DNA of 64,000 bases, taken from assembly GCA_964432595.1 (NCBI GenBank), contig CAYSOF010000005.1:1-64000 (forward strand). The letters run 5' to 3'. This document shows positions 16,208 through 26,136 of the stretch, one piece after another. The position numbers and the translations under genes were made by a program. How positions within the stretch are numbered: the first letter of the stretch is position 1; each line of letters starts with the position of its first letter. Below the pieces are notes generated by a model. It saw only the letters and a list, made by a program, of their open reading frames with translations, did no database searches and was not told the origin of the DNA. The stretch comes from DASYLJ01 sp964432595. Lineage in GTDB: Bacteria; Desulfobacterota; Binatia; DP-6.

Positions 16208-17580
16208 GCGGCGACCTCCTGCGCCGATGGCGACGGCACCGGCCGCATGCGACGCGGCACGGCCGTCTGCCTGACGAGCCGGCGGACACCCGCCACGCGC
16301 GCCAGCAGCCAGACGATGCCGGCGGCGTAGAGGAAGCCCTTCGCCCACATCAGCGAGTCGCCGCGGATGCAGTACAGCGAGAAGGGCACCATGAACGTGA
16401 AGGCGTATCGGTAGAGCACCGCCTGCGGCAGGCGGCGCGCGCCGTCGTGCAGGCGACAGAGGCCGAACGCCCAGAGTGCGAAGACGAGCAGCGGACCGAC
16501 GTGGCCGAAGTTCAGATAGGCCTCGGCCTCCATCCCGAAGCCGTAGCCCGTCGTCGACGTGGGCGCGTAGCGCTCCTTGAACCACGTGAGCAGCGACTCG
16601 AACCGCAGCTCGGGCAGCAGGAACGACGGCACGAGGTTCGCCGTCGTGTGCAGGTAGGTCTCTCCCCAGCGATGCGGAATCTCGCGCGGCACCCACTCGA
16701 CGACGCGGCTCGTGACGAAGAGGTTCGAGCCCAGCCCGAGGACGCTCTGCACGATGCTCTCCTCGCGCGCCCGCTCGCTGATGGCGCTCACCTGCGACGA
16801 CCACGACAGCGCGCCGCCGCTGCGCGCCCACTCGAGCCCGACGAGCAACACCGCCGCGATCGCGAACACGGCACACGCACGCAGCGTCTGCCGCAGCATG
16901 CCGATGCGCCGGCGCCGCACGGCGACCACGCCCGCCGTCGACCATGCGATCGGCACCATGAGGAGGGCGAGCGCGACGTCGCGCTCGCCTTCGAGGAGGC
17001 AGAGGAGCCCGAACGCGCCGAGCGCCAGCTGCGAGCGCCGCGGCAGGACCCGGCGCTCCATGCGTTGATCGACGACGACGATCGCCGGCAGCAGCGCCAG
17101 CAGCACCAGGGACACCGCGTAGTGCACGCGCACCCAGAGGTCGCCGCTGGCGCCGGCGTCGAGCTTGCCGATCGTGGTGAGCTCGCCCCAGCGCGCGCCG
17201 AGCGAGACGACGGCGAGCGCCAGCGCGGCACCGAACGTCGCGAGGAGCAGCCGCCGGAACGCGCCCGGGCGGCGCACCGCGAGATGGCGCTGCGGAACGT
17301 GCGGCCACCGCGCGCCCAGGACGCAGCCGGCCAGGATGCCCGCCTGCGCCATGCACGCGACGCCCAGCGCGCGCGCGAGCATGTCGAGATGGATGCCGTA
17401 GGGCGTGACGCCGAAGACGAGATAGCGGATCGCCGGCCCCGTCGTGATGAGCGAGTACGGCAGCGCGAAGGCGACCGACGGATGGAACGGGCCGGGACGC
17501 GCGCCGGCCAGGCGGACGGCGATCGGCGTCGCGAGCGCCAGCGCGGCCTGCAGCAGCAGCGGGACGAGCAGCTCAGCCAT
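16204..17580 (-). CDS. Wzy-like polysaccharide polymerase
   Basis: A 458-aa integral membrane protein with about 10-12 hydrophobic helices and a large non-membrane loop in the second half (about 260-350; GLGSNLFVTSRVVEWVP, then WFKERYAPTSTTGYGFG). This layout is typical of oligosaccharide-repeat-unit polymerases, whose sequences vary greatly. Identification rests on topology and on placement between a flippase and a glycosyltransferase. The ATG at 17580 overlaps the flippase gene by 8 bases. It should join undecaprenyl-linked repeat units in the periplasm. Confidence 0.75.
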   Translation of the reverse strand: MAELLVPLLLQAALALATPIAVRLAGARPGPFHPSVAFALPYSLITTGPAIRYLVFGVTPYGIHLDMLARALGVACMAQAGILAGCVLGARWPHVPQRHLAVRRPGAFRRLLLATFGAALALAVVSLGARWGELTTIGKLDAGASGDLWVRVHYAVSLVLLALLPAIVVVDQRMERRVLPRRSQLALGAFGLLCLLEGERDVALALLMVPIAWSTAGVVAVRRRRIGMLRQTLRACAVFAIAAVLLVGLEWARSGGALSWSSQVSAISERAREESIVQSVLGLGSNLFVTSRVVEWVPREIPHRWGETYLHTTANLVPSFLLPELRFESLLTWFKERYAPTSTTGYGFGMEAEAYLNFGHVGPLLVFALWAFGLCRLHDGARRLPQAVLYRYAFTFMVPFSLYCIRGDSLMWAKGFLYAAGIVWLLARVAGVRRLVRQTAVPRRMRPVPSPSAQEVAA

Positions 17581-18826
17581 CGCGCCTCCCGGCGGCACGG
17601 AGCAGCAGGCCGCTCACCACCGCGAGCGCGACGACGTTCGCCGTGACGGTGGCCTCCGCGGCGCCGAGCACGCCCGCGGACGGGATGCGGAGCAGCCCGA
17701 CGATCAGCGCACCGGCCCCGGCCGCGAGCTGCACCGCGAGCACGTGGCCGAAGCGGCGCGTCGCCGTGAGCGCGTAGTTCAGGAACGACGTCACGGCCGC
17801 GAGCCCGCCGGCCAGCGTGAGCCACGTGAAGACGGGCGCGTACGCCGCGTAGTCCGGGCCGTAGAGGAGCGCCAGCAGACCGGCGCCGTGGGCGGCGGCC
17901 AGCGCGAGCGCCGCGACCGCACCGCCGGCGACCAGGGCAGACAGCCCGAGCGTCATCCGCGCGAAGCGCGCCGGCGCGGCACGGTGGCTCGCGGCCAGCA
18001 ACGGGCACACGGCCTGCCCGAGCGCCGACGCCAGGAGCGCGCCGATCACGACGACGTACGACAGCGCCGCGAAGTAGCCGACCGCCGCATCGTTCGTCGC
18101 ATCCCAGAGCAGCCAGCGCGGCACGTTCGCGGCCACGCTGCCGACGCAGGCCGCGACGCCGAGCGGCAGGCTCGAGCGGACGAGCGCCGCGAGCCGCGAC
18201 GGCCGGACGCGACGCACCCGCGACAGGCCGGCGAGGTCGTACCCGAGGCACACGGCGAGCCACGCCGTCGCGATCGCGAGCACCGCCGTCGCGACGCCGC
18301 CCCCCGCGCCGAGCACCGCGGACGCCAGCGCGACGGCGAGCGTACCGCGCACCACCTGCGAGATGCCGAGCCGATCGTAGCGCTGGTCGCGCTGCAGGCG
18401 CCCATAGGCGACGTCGGAGAGGCTCTCGATCGCCTTCATCACCCCGACCGCGACCGTCACGCGCCCGTCGAGCCCGAGCGTCCACGCGAGCAGCGCCACG
18501 ACCGCGATCGCCGCCAGCGCGCCGGCGCCACGGACCGTGAGGTACTCGCCGAACGCGTAGTCGCCGGCGACGTCGGTCGCCTGCGCCGAGCGCAGCTGCA
18601 GGCTCGCGAGCAGCTGCACGGGCGCCGCCACCGCGAGCGCCAGCGCGAGCTGCCCCACCATCGCCGGCGACCCCTGCCGGGCGACGACGAGCAGCACACC
18701 GGCCTGACACGCGACGTACCAGGCGTTCGCGGCGAGCGCCCAGCGCGCGTTGCGCGCCACCTGCGCGAGGAGCGGTCGGGCGTCCCCGGTGGCGGTGGCG
18801 ACTGCGGGTGAGACCGCGGCGTTCAC
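17573..18826 (-). CDS. Wzx-like polysaccharide flippase (MOP superfamily)
   Basis: A 417-aa inner-membrane protein with about 12 hydrophobic segments, no long soluble region, and the length usual for Wzx/RfbX flippases. Features include a conserved-type N-terminus (NARWALAANAWYVACQAGVLLV) and a late loop YGPDYAAYAPVF that recalls the family's GPxY pattern. It should translocate lipid-linked repeat units across the inner membrane. The GTG start at 18826 forms a GTGA overlap with the stop of the upstream GT4 gene. The alternative, a general MATE transporter, is unlikely in this locus. Confidence 0.82.
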   Translation of the reverse strand: MNAAVSPAVATATGDARPLLAQVARNARWALAANAWYVACQAGVLLVVARQGSPAMVGQLALALAVAAPVQLLASLQLRSAQATDVAGDYAFGEYLTVRGAGALAAIAVVALLAWTLGLDGRVTVAVGVMKAIESLSDVAYGRLQRDQRYDRLGISQVVRGTLAVALASAVLGAGGGVATAVLAIATAWLAVCLGYDLAGLSRVRRVRPSRLAALVRSSLPLGVAACVGSVAANVPRWLLWDATNDAAVGYFAALSYVVVIGALLASALGQAVCPLLAASHRAAPARFARMTLGLSALVAGGAVAALALAAAHGAGLLALLYGPDYAAYAPVFTWLTLAGGLAAVTSFLNYALTATRRFGHVLAVQLAAGAGALIVGLLRIPSAGVLGAAEATVTANVVALAVVSGLLLRAAGRRDG

Positions 18827-20067
18827 GCGCCGCGCGCCTCCCGCCGGAGCAGTGTCACCGTGGGGCGCCGGCTGCACGCGTCGCGGAGCATGCCGTAGAG
18901 CGCGCGCCGTCGCGGCTCGAGCCGCTCGCGCGCGTAGCCGCGCGCGACCTCGCGATGGCGGCGGCCGTCGTGTCCCATCGCGAGCGGTCCGCGGCGCAGG
19001 AGCCCGAGGACGCCACCCGCGAGCGCCTCGACGTCGCCGGGCGGCACCAGGTCGGGCGCGTCGAGCAGCTCGGGCACGCCGCCGACGCGGGTCGCGAGAC
19101 ACGGCACGCCGCGTGCCATCGCCTCGATGAGCACCCGCGGCAGCCCTTCGCTGCGCGACGGCAGGACGAACGCGTCGCACGCGTCCAGCAGCGCGCGCAC
19201 GCCGGCGCCCGCCGGCTGCTGGCCGACGAAATGCACCGTCAGCGCCGCCGCGCGCGCCTGCGCCTCCAGCTCGGCGCGATGCCGCCCCTCCCCGGCCACG
19301 CTGAGCTCGACCGCGACGCCCGCGGCGCGCACGCGCCCGAGCGCGTCCAGCAGGACGTCGAGCCCCTTGTACCGTTGCGCCAGCGAGCCGACGAAGCAGA
19401 GCCGCCACGGATCGGCGGCCGTGCCGCGTCCCGGCGCGCCGGCGCGCACGAGGCGGCGCCGCAGCTGTTCGTCCGTCGCGAAGGCCTCCTCGCCGAGATC
19501 GATCGACGAGTACACCGTCGACCAGCCGCGGGTCGGGTAGCGCCGCTGGAGCGCGCCGCTCGTGACGTACGCGACCGCGGTCGCGTCGCGACAGAGCGCG
19601 CGCAGCTGGCGTGCCATCAGGAGCCGCGCCGCGGGCCGCACGAGGCTCCGCACCGCGCCGGGCGCCAGCGCGTCGAGCGGATCGCCGACGACCTCGACGC
19701 CGACAGGGCGCCCGGCGGCGCAGCTCCACGCCATCGTCGCGATCGGCCCCGGCGCGCGCACGCAGAGCGCGTCGGCGCGCGCGATCGCATTCCGTAGCGC
19801 GCCGCGGAGGCGGCTCCGCATCTGCCAGAAGCCCCACGGCCCGAGGTAGTCGGGCAGCGCGGCGACGCGTACGCCCGGCCCGTCGGCGACCGTCGCCGTC
19901 GAGCCCACGATGCCGGGGCGTGTCCGCGCCGCCACCGTCACCGCGTCGAACGCGTCGAGGTAGCGCGTCCAGAACGCGTAGCCGTCGACGCCGTTCGGGG
20001 CGTGGATGCTGCCGTCGACCGCGCGCACGAAGCGCGTCTCGGAGACCACGAGGAGCCGGCGGGTCAT
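18823..20067 (-). CDS. GT4-family glycosyltransferase
   Basis: A 414-aa GT-B glycosyltransferase with the GT4 C-terminal signature EGLPRVLIEAMARGVPC (about 300-320) and a donor-binding core LCFVGSLAQRYKGLDVLL. It is not closely related to the other two GT4 genes of the locus. The N-terminal acceptor domain begins RRLLVVSETRFVRAVDG. The ATG at 20067 overlaps the upstream gene as ATGA. Cytoplasmic, adding a sugar of the repeat unit; the sugar is not predictable. Confidence 0.9.
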   Translation of the reverse strand: MTRRLLVVSETRFVRAVDGSIHAPNGVDGYAFWTRYLDAFDAVTVAARTRPGIVGSTATVADGPGVRVAALPDYLGPWGFWQMRSRLRGALRNAIARADALCVRAPGPIATMAWSCAAGRPVGVEVVGDPLDALAPGAVRSLVRPAARLLMARQLRALCRDATAVAYVTSGALQRRYPTRGWSTVYSSIDLGEEAFATDEQLRRRLVRAGAPGRGTAADPWRLCFVGSLAQRYKGLDVLLDALGRVRAAGVAVELSVAGEGRHRAELEAQARAAALTVHFVGQQPAGAGVRALLDACDAFVLPSRSEGLPRVLIEAMARGVPCLATRVGGVPELLDAPDLVPPGDVEALAGGVLGLLRRGPLAMGHDGRRHREVARGYARERLEPRRRALYGMLRDACSRRPTVTLLRREARGA

Positions 20068-22640
20068 TCGACCTCCACGACGTCGTCGCCCGTCGTCGCG
20101 ATCGTCCGGGGGCGCTCGGTCTCGCCGAGGCGCGCGGACCACGCGGCCTCGCGGCGCGCGAGCACCTCGGTGGTGCCCTGCCAGACGGGCGTCATGTCGA
20201 CGGCGTTGCGCTCCCCCGCCTCGAGCACGCGCTCGGCGGTGGGGAAGTCGTTGCGGGCGGCATAGACGTCGACGGCGAGCCGCCGATAGAGGTCGCCGCG
20301 CTCGGGGTTGCGGACGAGCGCCGCGAGGAGCGCCTGCTCGGCACCCGCGTCGTCGCCCGCCGTCAGGTAGTCGCGCGCCGCGCGCGCGAGGCGCGCCCCG
20401 CCGTCGAGGCTGCGCTCCGCCTCGCGGCGGAGCACGTCCGCGGCCTCCCCCCACTCGCCGCGCGCCTCGAGCACGGTCGCGAGATCGTCGACGATGCCCA
20501 TGCGGGTCTCCCCCGACGGCGCCGCCTGCAGCGCGCGACGCAGCCCGCGAACGATCGCCGCGCTCTCGTCGGGCTCGAGCGCGGCCAGGCGCACCGCGGC
20601 GCCGTCGCCCTCGGCCAGCGTGCGGATCAGCGCGGCGGGGGTCTGCGCGCCCGTCTCGCCGCCTTCGTCGAGCCACGCGTGGGACACGAGCCACGGGAAC
20701 GCGGCCATCGACGCTTCGAGCTCGGCGGCGCCGGCTGCGTGCTCGCCGCGCCCGCGCAGCTCGAACGCGAGCCGGTCGCGCAGCTCGGGCGAGCGCGGAT
20801 CGAGCGCCATCGCGCGCCGCAGCGCCGCGTCCGCCTCGGGGCCCGGTCCGAGCACCGTCGCGAGCATCTCGTGCGCCTCGCGGTCGGCCGGCGAGCGCTC
20901 GAGCGCGCCGCGCACGAGGGCCAGCGCCGCGGGCTGCGCGTCGTCGCCCTCCTCGGCCAGCATGATGTCCGCGCGCTCGAGCGCCGCCGTCGGCGACAGC
21001 GGACTCCCGCCCGCAGCGATGCGGAGCGCGTTCGACACGAGCGGCGTCATCGCGAGAACGAGGACGACGGTCAGCGCCGCGAGCGCGCCGTCGCGGTGCC
21101 CCGGCCGCCACGCCGGGACCGCCTGCGCCGTCAGCACGAGCGCGCCGGCGAGGAGCATCAGCAGCACGAGGTTGCCCGGCATCCGCAGGCCGAAGTCGAC
21201 GAGGCTGTGCACCGCGATCGCGGCGATGCCGCCGGCGATGCCCCAGCGAAGCGCCGAGTGCTCGCCGAGGGCGGCGCGCCAGTCGGCCACCTCGAATCCC
21301 GGCGGACGGCGGTCACGCCCCGCACCGTCGCGGCGCCGCGCGGCGCGCGCGACGAGGACGACGAAAGCCAACGCGAGCGCCACGCCGGCGATGCCCATGT
21401 CGGCCGCGAACTCCAGGTAGTCGTTGTGCGCGTGATCCCAGATGCCGCCGTCGACGGGGGGCTGCTGGTACGGGCGGAACGCGTGCAGCCACGATCCCGC
21501 GCCGGTACCGACCAGCGCATGGTCACGCACGACGCCCCAGCCCGCCGCCATCACCGCGAGCCGGCTCGACAGGTTGACGTCGACGTCCTCGGACGCCAGC
21601 GTCCCGGGCGCATCGCCTTCGGCCATCGTCCAGAGGACGAGGGAGCCGGCGCTCGCGAGGACCAGCACGCCGGCCAGCACGACCGGCGCCGCGCGCCGCA
21701 CGCGCCCGTGGCCGCGGCCCATGCGACTCGCGAGCCCCGCGGCCGTGACACCCATGCCGACCAGCAGCGCCGCCGTGCCGCCACGCGACCCGCTCGCCGC
21801 ATGCGCTGCGCCCATCACGAGCAGCGCGGCGAGCGCCAGCAGCGGCGTCAGCAGACGGCGCTGCTGCGCGATCAGCGCCGACGCCCACGCGCGACGCGCG
21901 GGTACGCCGAGCCGCCGGCCCGACTCCGCCGCACGCTGGATGCTCCGCCGCACGCGTCCGAACGCGGCGACGAAGACGGCCAGCGCCAACGGCAGCACCA
22001 TCTCGAGCCAGGCGGCGAAGTGATTCGGGTTGACGAACGGCCCGGACGCGCGGCCCGTCGCCTCGTCGACGTCGCTGATCCAGAGGACCGACCCGTTGCC
22101 GGCCACCTGCTGCGCGAAGCCGAGGATCGCGAGCACGACGCCGCCGACGAGGACCGTCGCGACGAGGGGCGCGACGACGTCGGCACGCGCCTCGTTGTCC
22201 GCGCCGTCGCCCGTCCAGGGATACGCGACCGCCACCGCGAACACGCCGATGCCGAGCGACCAGCGCGCGAGCTCCGACCACACGCCGTACGGGTCGATCG
22301 CGAGCGGGCGCCACGCGCTCCAGCCGCCGCCGTCGGGCCAGCCGGGAAGCGTTTCCGCATAGAGCCGCGCCGTCGCCGGCGAGAGCAGCTCGATCAGCGC
22401 CGGCGGCATCGGCATCGTCGTGACGAGCGCCAGGCCGACGAGGGCCGCGAGGACCGCGATGCCCGGTCCATGCGGCGCGTGCTCGCGGGCGCGCCGCGCG
22501 CGCAGCGTGACCGCGAGGAGCGCCAACACGAGCGGACAGCCGATGGCGAGCGCCAGCGTGTGGCGGCCGCCGAGACAGAGCGGCACGAGCAGCACCATGG
22601 CCTGGAGCGCGCGCAGGACCCAGCGGTCGGTCGCCGTCAT
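20064..22640 (-). CDS. O-antigen ligase/polymerase-type membrane protein with C-terminal TPR region
   Basis: An 858-aa protein. The N-terminal half (1-about 485) is a polytopic membrane domain of the Wzy_C/O-antigen ligase family, with GPFVNPNHFAAWLEM near 200-215 and the periplasmic-loop motif HAHNDYLEFAADMG near 400. The C-terminal half is a soluble helical region with TPR-like periodicity. This ligase-TPR fusion is seen in exopolysaccharide loci, where it may act as polymerase or glycan ligase. Because a separate Wzy-like protein is also present, its exact step is open. It is coupled to the Wzc-like gene by ATGA at 22637-22640. Confidence 0.87.
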   Translation of the reverse strand: MTATDRWVLRALQAMVLLVPLCLGGRHTLALAIGCPLVLALLAVTLRARRAREHAPHGPGIAVLAALVGLALVTTMPMPPALIELLSPATARLYAETLPGWPDGGGWSAWRPLAIDPYGVWSELARWSLGIGVFAVAVAYPWTGDGADNEARADVVAPLVATVLVGGVVLAILGFAQQVAGNGSVLWISDVDEATGRASGPFVNPNHFAAWLEMVLPLALAVFVAAFGRVRRSIQRAAESGRRLGVPARRAWASALIAQQRRLLTPLLALAALLVMGAAHAASGSRGGTAALLVGMGVTAAGLASRMGRGHGRVRRAAPVVLAGVLVLASAGSLVLWTMAEGDAPGTLASEDVDVNLSSRLAVMAAGWGVVRDHALVGTGAGSWLHAFRPYQQPPVDGGIWDHAHNDYLEFAADMGIAGVALALAFVVLVARAARRRDGAGRDRRPPGFEVADWRAALGEHSALRWGIAGGIAAIAVHSLVDFGLRMPGNLVLLMLLAGALVLTAQAVPAWRPGHRDGALAALTVVLVLAMTPLVSNALRIAAGGSPLSPTAALERADIMLAEEGDDAQPAALALVRGALERSPADREAHEMLATVLGPGPEADAALRRAMALDPRSPELRDRLAFELRGRGEHAAGAAELEASMAAFPWLVSHAWLDEGGETGAQTPAALIRTLAEGDGAAVRLAALEPDESAAIVRGLRRALQAAPSGETRMGIVDDLATVLEARGEWGEAADVLRREAERSLDGGARLARAARDYLTAGDDAGAEQALLAALVRNPERGDLYRRLAVDVYAARNDFPTAERVLEAGERNAVDMTPVWQGTTEVLARREAAWSARLGETERPRTIATTGDDVVEVE

Positions 22641-24970
22641 GAGCGCGCCTCCAGAGCCTGCGGCCCCTGCACGTAGTGGTAGTTGTAGTAGCGGTTGTAG
22701 AAGTAGAGATCGCCCCAGCCGAGGTCGACGTTGTTCACGACCGCGCCGAGCATGTGCGCGCCCGCGCCGACCAGCTTGTCGCGCGCCCGGCGGACCAGCT
22801 CGCGCGGCGTATCGTGCCCCTTCACGACGAGCACGACGCCGTCGACGTCGCGCGCCAGCACCACCGAGTCGGTGACCGGCAGCGTCGGCGGCGAGTCGAG
22901 GATCACGTAGTCGTACTGGCCGCGCAGCTCCTCGAGCAGGTCGCGCATCGCCTGCGAGCCGACGAGCTCCGCCGGGTTCGGCGGCGTCGGCCCGGCGGGC
23001 ACGAAGTCGAGCCGCGGCGACTCCAGATGCCGGCACGCCTCCGCGAACGGCAGCTGGCCCGCGAGCACGCTCGACAGCCCGCGCTCGTTCTCGATGCGCA
23101 GCGCGCGGTGGCAGCTCGGCCGCCGCAGGTCGACGTCGACGAGCAGCACGCGCGAGCCCGCGTCGGCGAGCGTCGTCGCCAGGTTCAGGCTGCTCACCGT
23201 CTTGCCCTCGCCGGCGCCGGCGCTCGTCAAGAGGATCACGCGCGGCGGCGCCGCGGCCGCCGAGAAGAGCACCGCCGTGCGCAGGCCGCGGAACGCCTCC
23301 GACACGACGGACCACGGCTCGTGGAGCACCACGAGCTCCGGCCCGGGGCCGCTGCCGATCTGCGGCGCGGCGCCGCCCGCGCGGGCACCGAGGCCCAGCG
23401 CGGCGGCCGACCGGCGCGCCATCTGGAAGTTCGGGATCGTCGCCAGCGGTGCCAGCTGGAGCAGGTCCTCGACCTCCTCGCCGCTCTTCACGCTGCTGTC
23501 GAAGTACTCGCACGCGAACGCCGCGCCGACGGCGAGCCCGAGGCCGCCGAGCACGCCGAGCGCCAGGTTGAGCGGCACGTTCGGGCTGCTCGGGCCGACG
23601 GGCAGCTCCGAGCGCTCGACGACGCGCACGTTCGACGCCGCGAGCTCCGACGTCACCGCCGTCTGCAGCTGCTGCGTCAGGAGCGACTGGTGCAGCGCGT
23701 GCGCCGTGTCGGCGTCGCGGCGGAGCAGCTCCCAGCGCGCGCCGAGGTCGCGCGCGGCGATCGCGCTCGCCTCCTGCGTCGCGATGGTGCGCCGCAGCCC
23801 GCTCTCGCGGAGCTTCGCCGCGGAGAACTTCGCGCGCAGGCTCGCCAGCTCGTGCGCGACCTCCGTCGCGATCTGCTTGCGGATCGCACCGAGCTGGGTG
23901 CCGAGCTCGATCATCTGCGGATGGTTCGGCCCCAGACGGGGCGCGAGCGACGCCATCTGGGCGGCGACTTCCACCTCGCTCAGCCGCAGCTTCTGCACGC
24001 CGGGCTGGCCGAGGAAGTACGCGAGCCGCTCGGTCTCGGCGCCGTCGAGGAAGCCCGCCTTCGTCTCGAGCGACTGGCGGCTGCTCTCGGCCTTCGTGAG
24101 GAGCGTCTGCAGCTCCTGCAGGCGCTGCGGGACGAGCTTGTGCTCCTCGTTGATGGCGATGTTCGGATGCGCGGCGGCGAAGCGGCCGAGCGCCTCCTCC
24201 GCCTGCTCGACGCGGTCGCGCGACTCGTGGAGCTGCTTGCCGAGGAAGTCCTTGGCCGTCACGTTCGCCTCGAGCCGCACCTCCTCGTTCGCTTCGAGGT
24301 AGGCCTGCGCGTGAGCGGCCGCGAGGAACGCGGACAGCGCGGCGCTCGGCGTCGTGAAGCGGATCTCGACGAGATCGGTGCCGCGGACGTCGCGCACGCT
24401 GAGCCATTTCATGTAGCGGTCGAGCAGCTCCGGATCGGGCGCCTCGCCGGCGCCGCCGGGATCGCTCGCCACCGGCCCCGACGGCGACCAGCCGCGCGGA
24501 CGGACGGCGCCCATCACCCGCTCGCCGAGCGCCAGCAGGCCGGCGCGCTCGTCGGTCGGATGCAGGAACGCCTCGTTCTGCGCGAGCCGCTGGCCGCGGA
24601 TCACGCGCTCGGCGAGGTCGCGGCTCTGCAGGATCGCCACCTGCGTCGCGAGGAAGCTCGAGCCGCCGTTGACGACGCGGTCGGGCTCGTCCGGCCGCAG
24701 CACGTTCTCGGCGAGCCGCAGCTGGATGTTCGACTCGCGCGCGACCTGCAGCCGCGTCGACGCCGTGTACTGTCGCGGCGTCATCAGGGTGAGCAGGACC
24801 GCGGCGCCGAGCGTCAGCACGAAGCACGTGCTCGCGAGCCAGCGGTACTTGTAGAGGACGCGCAGGTGATCGCGCAGATGGCGCTGCGGGGCCTCCGAGA
24901 ATTCGACGTCGAGGACGTCGGGCGCCGCCGGCGCGGGCTGCGCCGTGGCGAGGGTCGTCGATGTCCGCAT
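22637..24970 (-). CDS. Wzc-like chain-length regulator with BY-kinase domain
   Basis: A 777-aa fusion of a polysaccharide co-polymerase and a bacterial tyrosine kinase. Parts: cytoplasmic N-terminus, TM1 (about 42-63), periplasmic Wzz and coiled-coil region, TM2 (about 464-487), then the cytoplasmic kinase with Walker A SAGAGEGKT (about 583), Walker A' VLLVDVDLRRP (about 610), Walker B YVILDSPP (about 687) and a C-terminal tyrosine cluster YFYNRYYNYHY (about 755). Autophosphorylation of that cluster normally controls oligomerisation and polymer export. All key motifs are intact. It follows the Wza-like gene by 9 bases. Confidence 0.95.
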   Translation of the reverse strand: MRTSTTLATAQPAPAAPDVLDVEFSEAPQRHLRDHLRVLYKYRWLASTCFVLTLGAAVLLTLMTPRQYTASTRLQVARESNIQLRLAENVLRPDEPDRVVNGGSSFLATQVAILQSRDLAERVIRGQRLAQNEAFLHPTDERAGLLALGERVMGAVRPRGWSPSGPVASDPGGAGEAPDPELLDRYMKWLSVRDVRGTDLVEIRFTTPSAALSAFLAAAHAQAYLEANEEVRLEANVTAKDFLGKQLHESRDRVEQAEEALGRFAAAHPNIAINEEHKLVPQRLQELQTLLTKAESSRQSLETKAGFLDGAETERLAYFLGQPGVQKLRLSEVEVAAQMASLAPRLGPNHPQMIELGTQLGAIRKQIATEVAHELASLRAKFSAAKLRESGLRRTIATQEASAIAARDLGARWELLRRDADTAHALHQSLLTQQLQTAVTSELAASNVRVVERSELPVGPSSPNVPLNLALGVLGGLGLAVGAAFACEYFDSSVKSGEEVEDLLQLAPLATIPNFQMARRSAAALGLGARAGGAAPQIGSGPGPELVVLHEPWSVVSEAFRGLRTAVLFSAAAAPPRVILLTSAGAGEGKTVSSLNLATTLADAGSRVLLVDVDLRRPSCHRALRIENERGLSSVLAGQLPFAEACRHLESPRLDFVPAGPTPPNPAELVGSQAMRDLLEELRGQYDYVILDSPPTLPVTDSVVLARDVDGVVLVVKGHDTPRELVRRARDKLVGAGAHMLGAVVNNVDLGWGDLYFYNRYYNYHYVQGPQALEARS

Positions 24971-24979
24971 TGACGTCCT

Positions 24980-26101
24980 TCAGAAGAGGGGGACGCTGCC
25001 GCCGATGTGGACCATCGTGCGGGTGAGCTCCCACAGACCGTAGGGAACCAGGCGCGCGGTCGAGGCCGGGAGCCACACCACGTCGCCGTCCATGAGCGGC
25101 AGATCGGCCACCGAACCCTCGCCGATGGCGGCGAGGTCGACGGTGAAGACCTGCTGCGAGCCGGGCGCGACCGTGCGCTGCACGTGCACGCGCTCGAGGT
25201 CGGCCGGATAGAGCTTGCCGCCGGCGGCGGCGATGGCGCCGCGCACGGTCATGCCGCGCGTCACCGGATACGAGCCGGGCTTGTCGACCCAGCCTTCCAC
25301 CTGGACGCTCCCGGCCGCCGACACGCGCAGCACGTCGCCCGGACGCGCCGACGGGTTCAGCACCGAGGCCGGCCCGCTCGCGAGATCGTGCTGGAGCACG
25401 TCGATGTCGAGCCGGATCGGCACGCGGTCGGCGCCGGGCCCGTCGGCCTGCGGCAGGAACTCGACGACGCGGCCGGCGTCCTTCCCCGGACCGCCCGCCG
25501 CCCACAGCATGTCGGCGAGCGTCGCGTTCGGACGCGTCAGCGGGTAGAGCCCCGGCTTCTCGACGCTGCCGACGACGGCGACGACACGGCTGCGATACTC
25601 GACGACCGACACCGTCACCTGCGGATCGCGCAGCAGTCCGCGCGCCCTGAGGCGCGACGCGATCTCGGCTTCGAGCGCGGTGGGCGTCCGGCCCCCGGCC
25701 GGTACGATGCCGAGCAGCGGGATCGCGACGTCGCCCTGCGCGTTGACGCGCAGGCCCTGCTGGAAGAGCGGCGTCTCGGCGACGATCGCCGCCGCGCGCG
25801 TGCCCGTGCCGCTCGCGGTCGGTGGCAGGAGGTCCGGAATGCGCACGTCGAGCAGGTCGTCGGGCCCGATCCGATAGCCGACGTCGCCGCTCTCGTGCTG
25901 GCGCGCCGTCATCAGCGCGCTCAGCCGCGCGCGATCGGCCGCCGAGACCAACCGTTCGTCGGCGTTCCCGGCGGTGGGTGTCGGGGCGGGGGGTGCCCCC
26001 GACCGCATGCCGCAACCCAGGCTTCCCAGCATGAGGCCGAGTCCGAGCGCCACCCCCCACGCGCGGCGGACGCACCACCGCTCCCGATCCCGTTCGCGCA
26101 T
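24980..26101 (-). CDS. Wza-like outer-membrane polysaccharide export protein
   Basis: A 373-aa export protein: N-terminal leader with a possible lipid-attachment Cys30 (GLMLGSLGC; not a perfect lipobox), a polysaccharide-export domain from about 74 (GYRIGPDDLLDVRI), then two SLBB domains (VVGSVEKPGLYPL and VEGWVDKPGSYPV). It forms the outer-membrane channel working with the Wzc-like protein. The ATG at 26101 is preferred over a GTG at 26107 because a strong GGAGGTG lies just before the ATG and the GTG is part of that Shine-Dalgarno. The C-terminal stretch is compatible with an outer-membrane helix. Confidence 0.94.
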   Translation of the reverse strand: MRERDRERWCVRRAWGVALGLGLMLGSLGCGMRSGAPPAPTPTAGNADERLVSAADRARLSALMTARQHESGDVGYRIGPDDLLDVRIPDLLPPTASGTGTRAAAIVAETPLFQQGLRVNAQGDVAIPLLGIVPAGGRTPTALEAEIASRLRARGLLRDPQVTVSVVEYRSRVVAVVGSVEKPGLYPLTRPNATLADMLWAAGGPGKDAGRVVEFLPQADGPGADRVPIRLDIDVLQHDLASGPASVLNPSARPGDVLRVSAAGSVQVEGWVDKPGSYPVTRGMTVRGAIAAAGGKLYPADLERVHVQRTVAPGSQQVFTVDLAAIGEGSVADLPLMDGDVVWLPASTARLVPYGLWELTRTMVHIGGSVPLF

Positions 26102-26136
26102 CTCCACCTCCGAGGTCAGAGCCGCTCAGCGCACCC

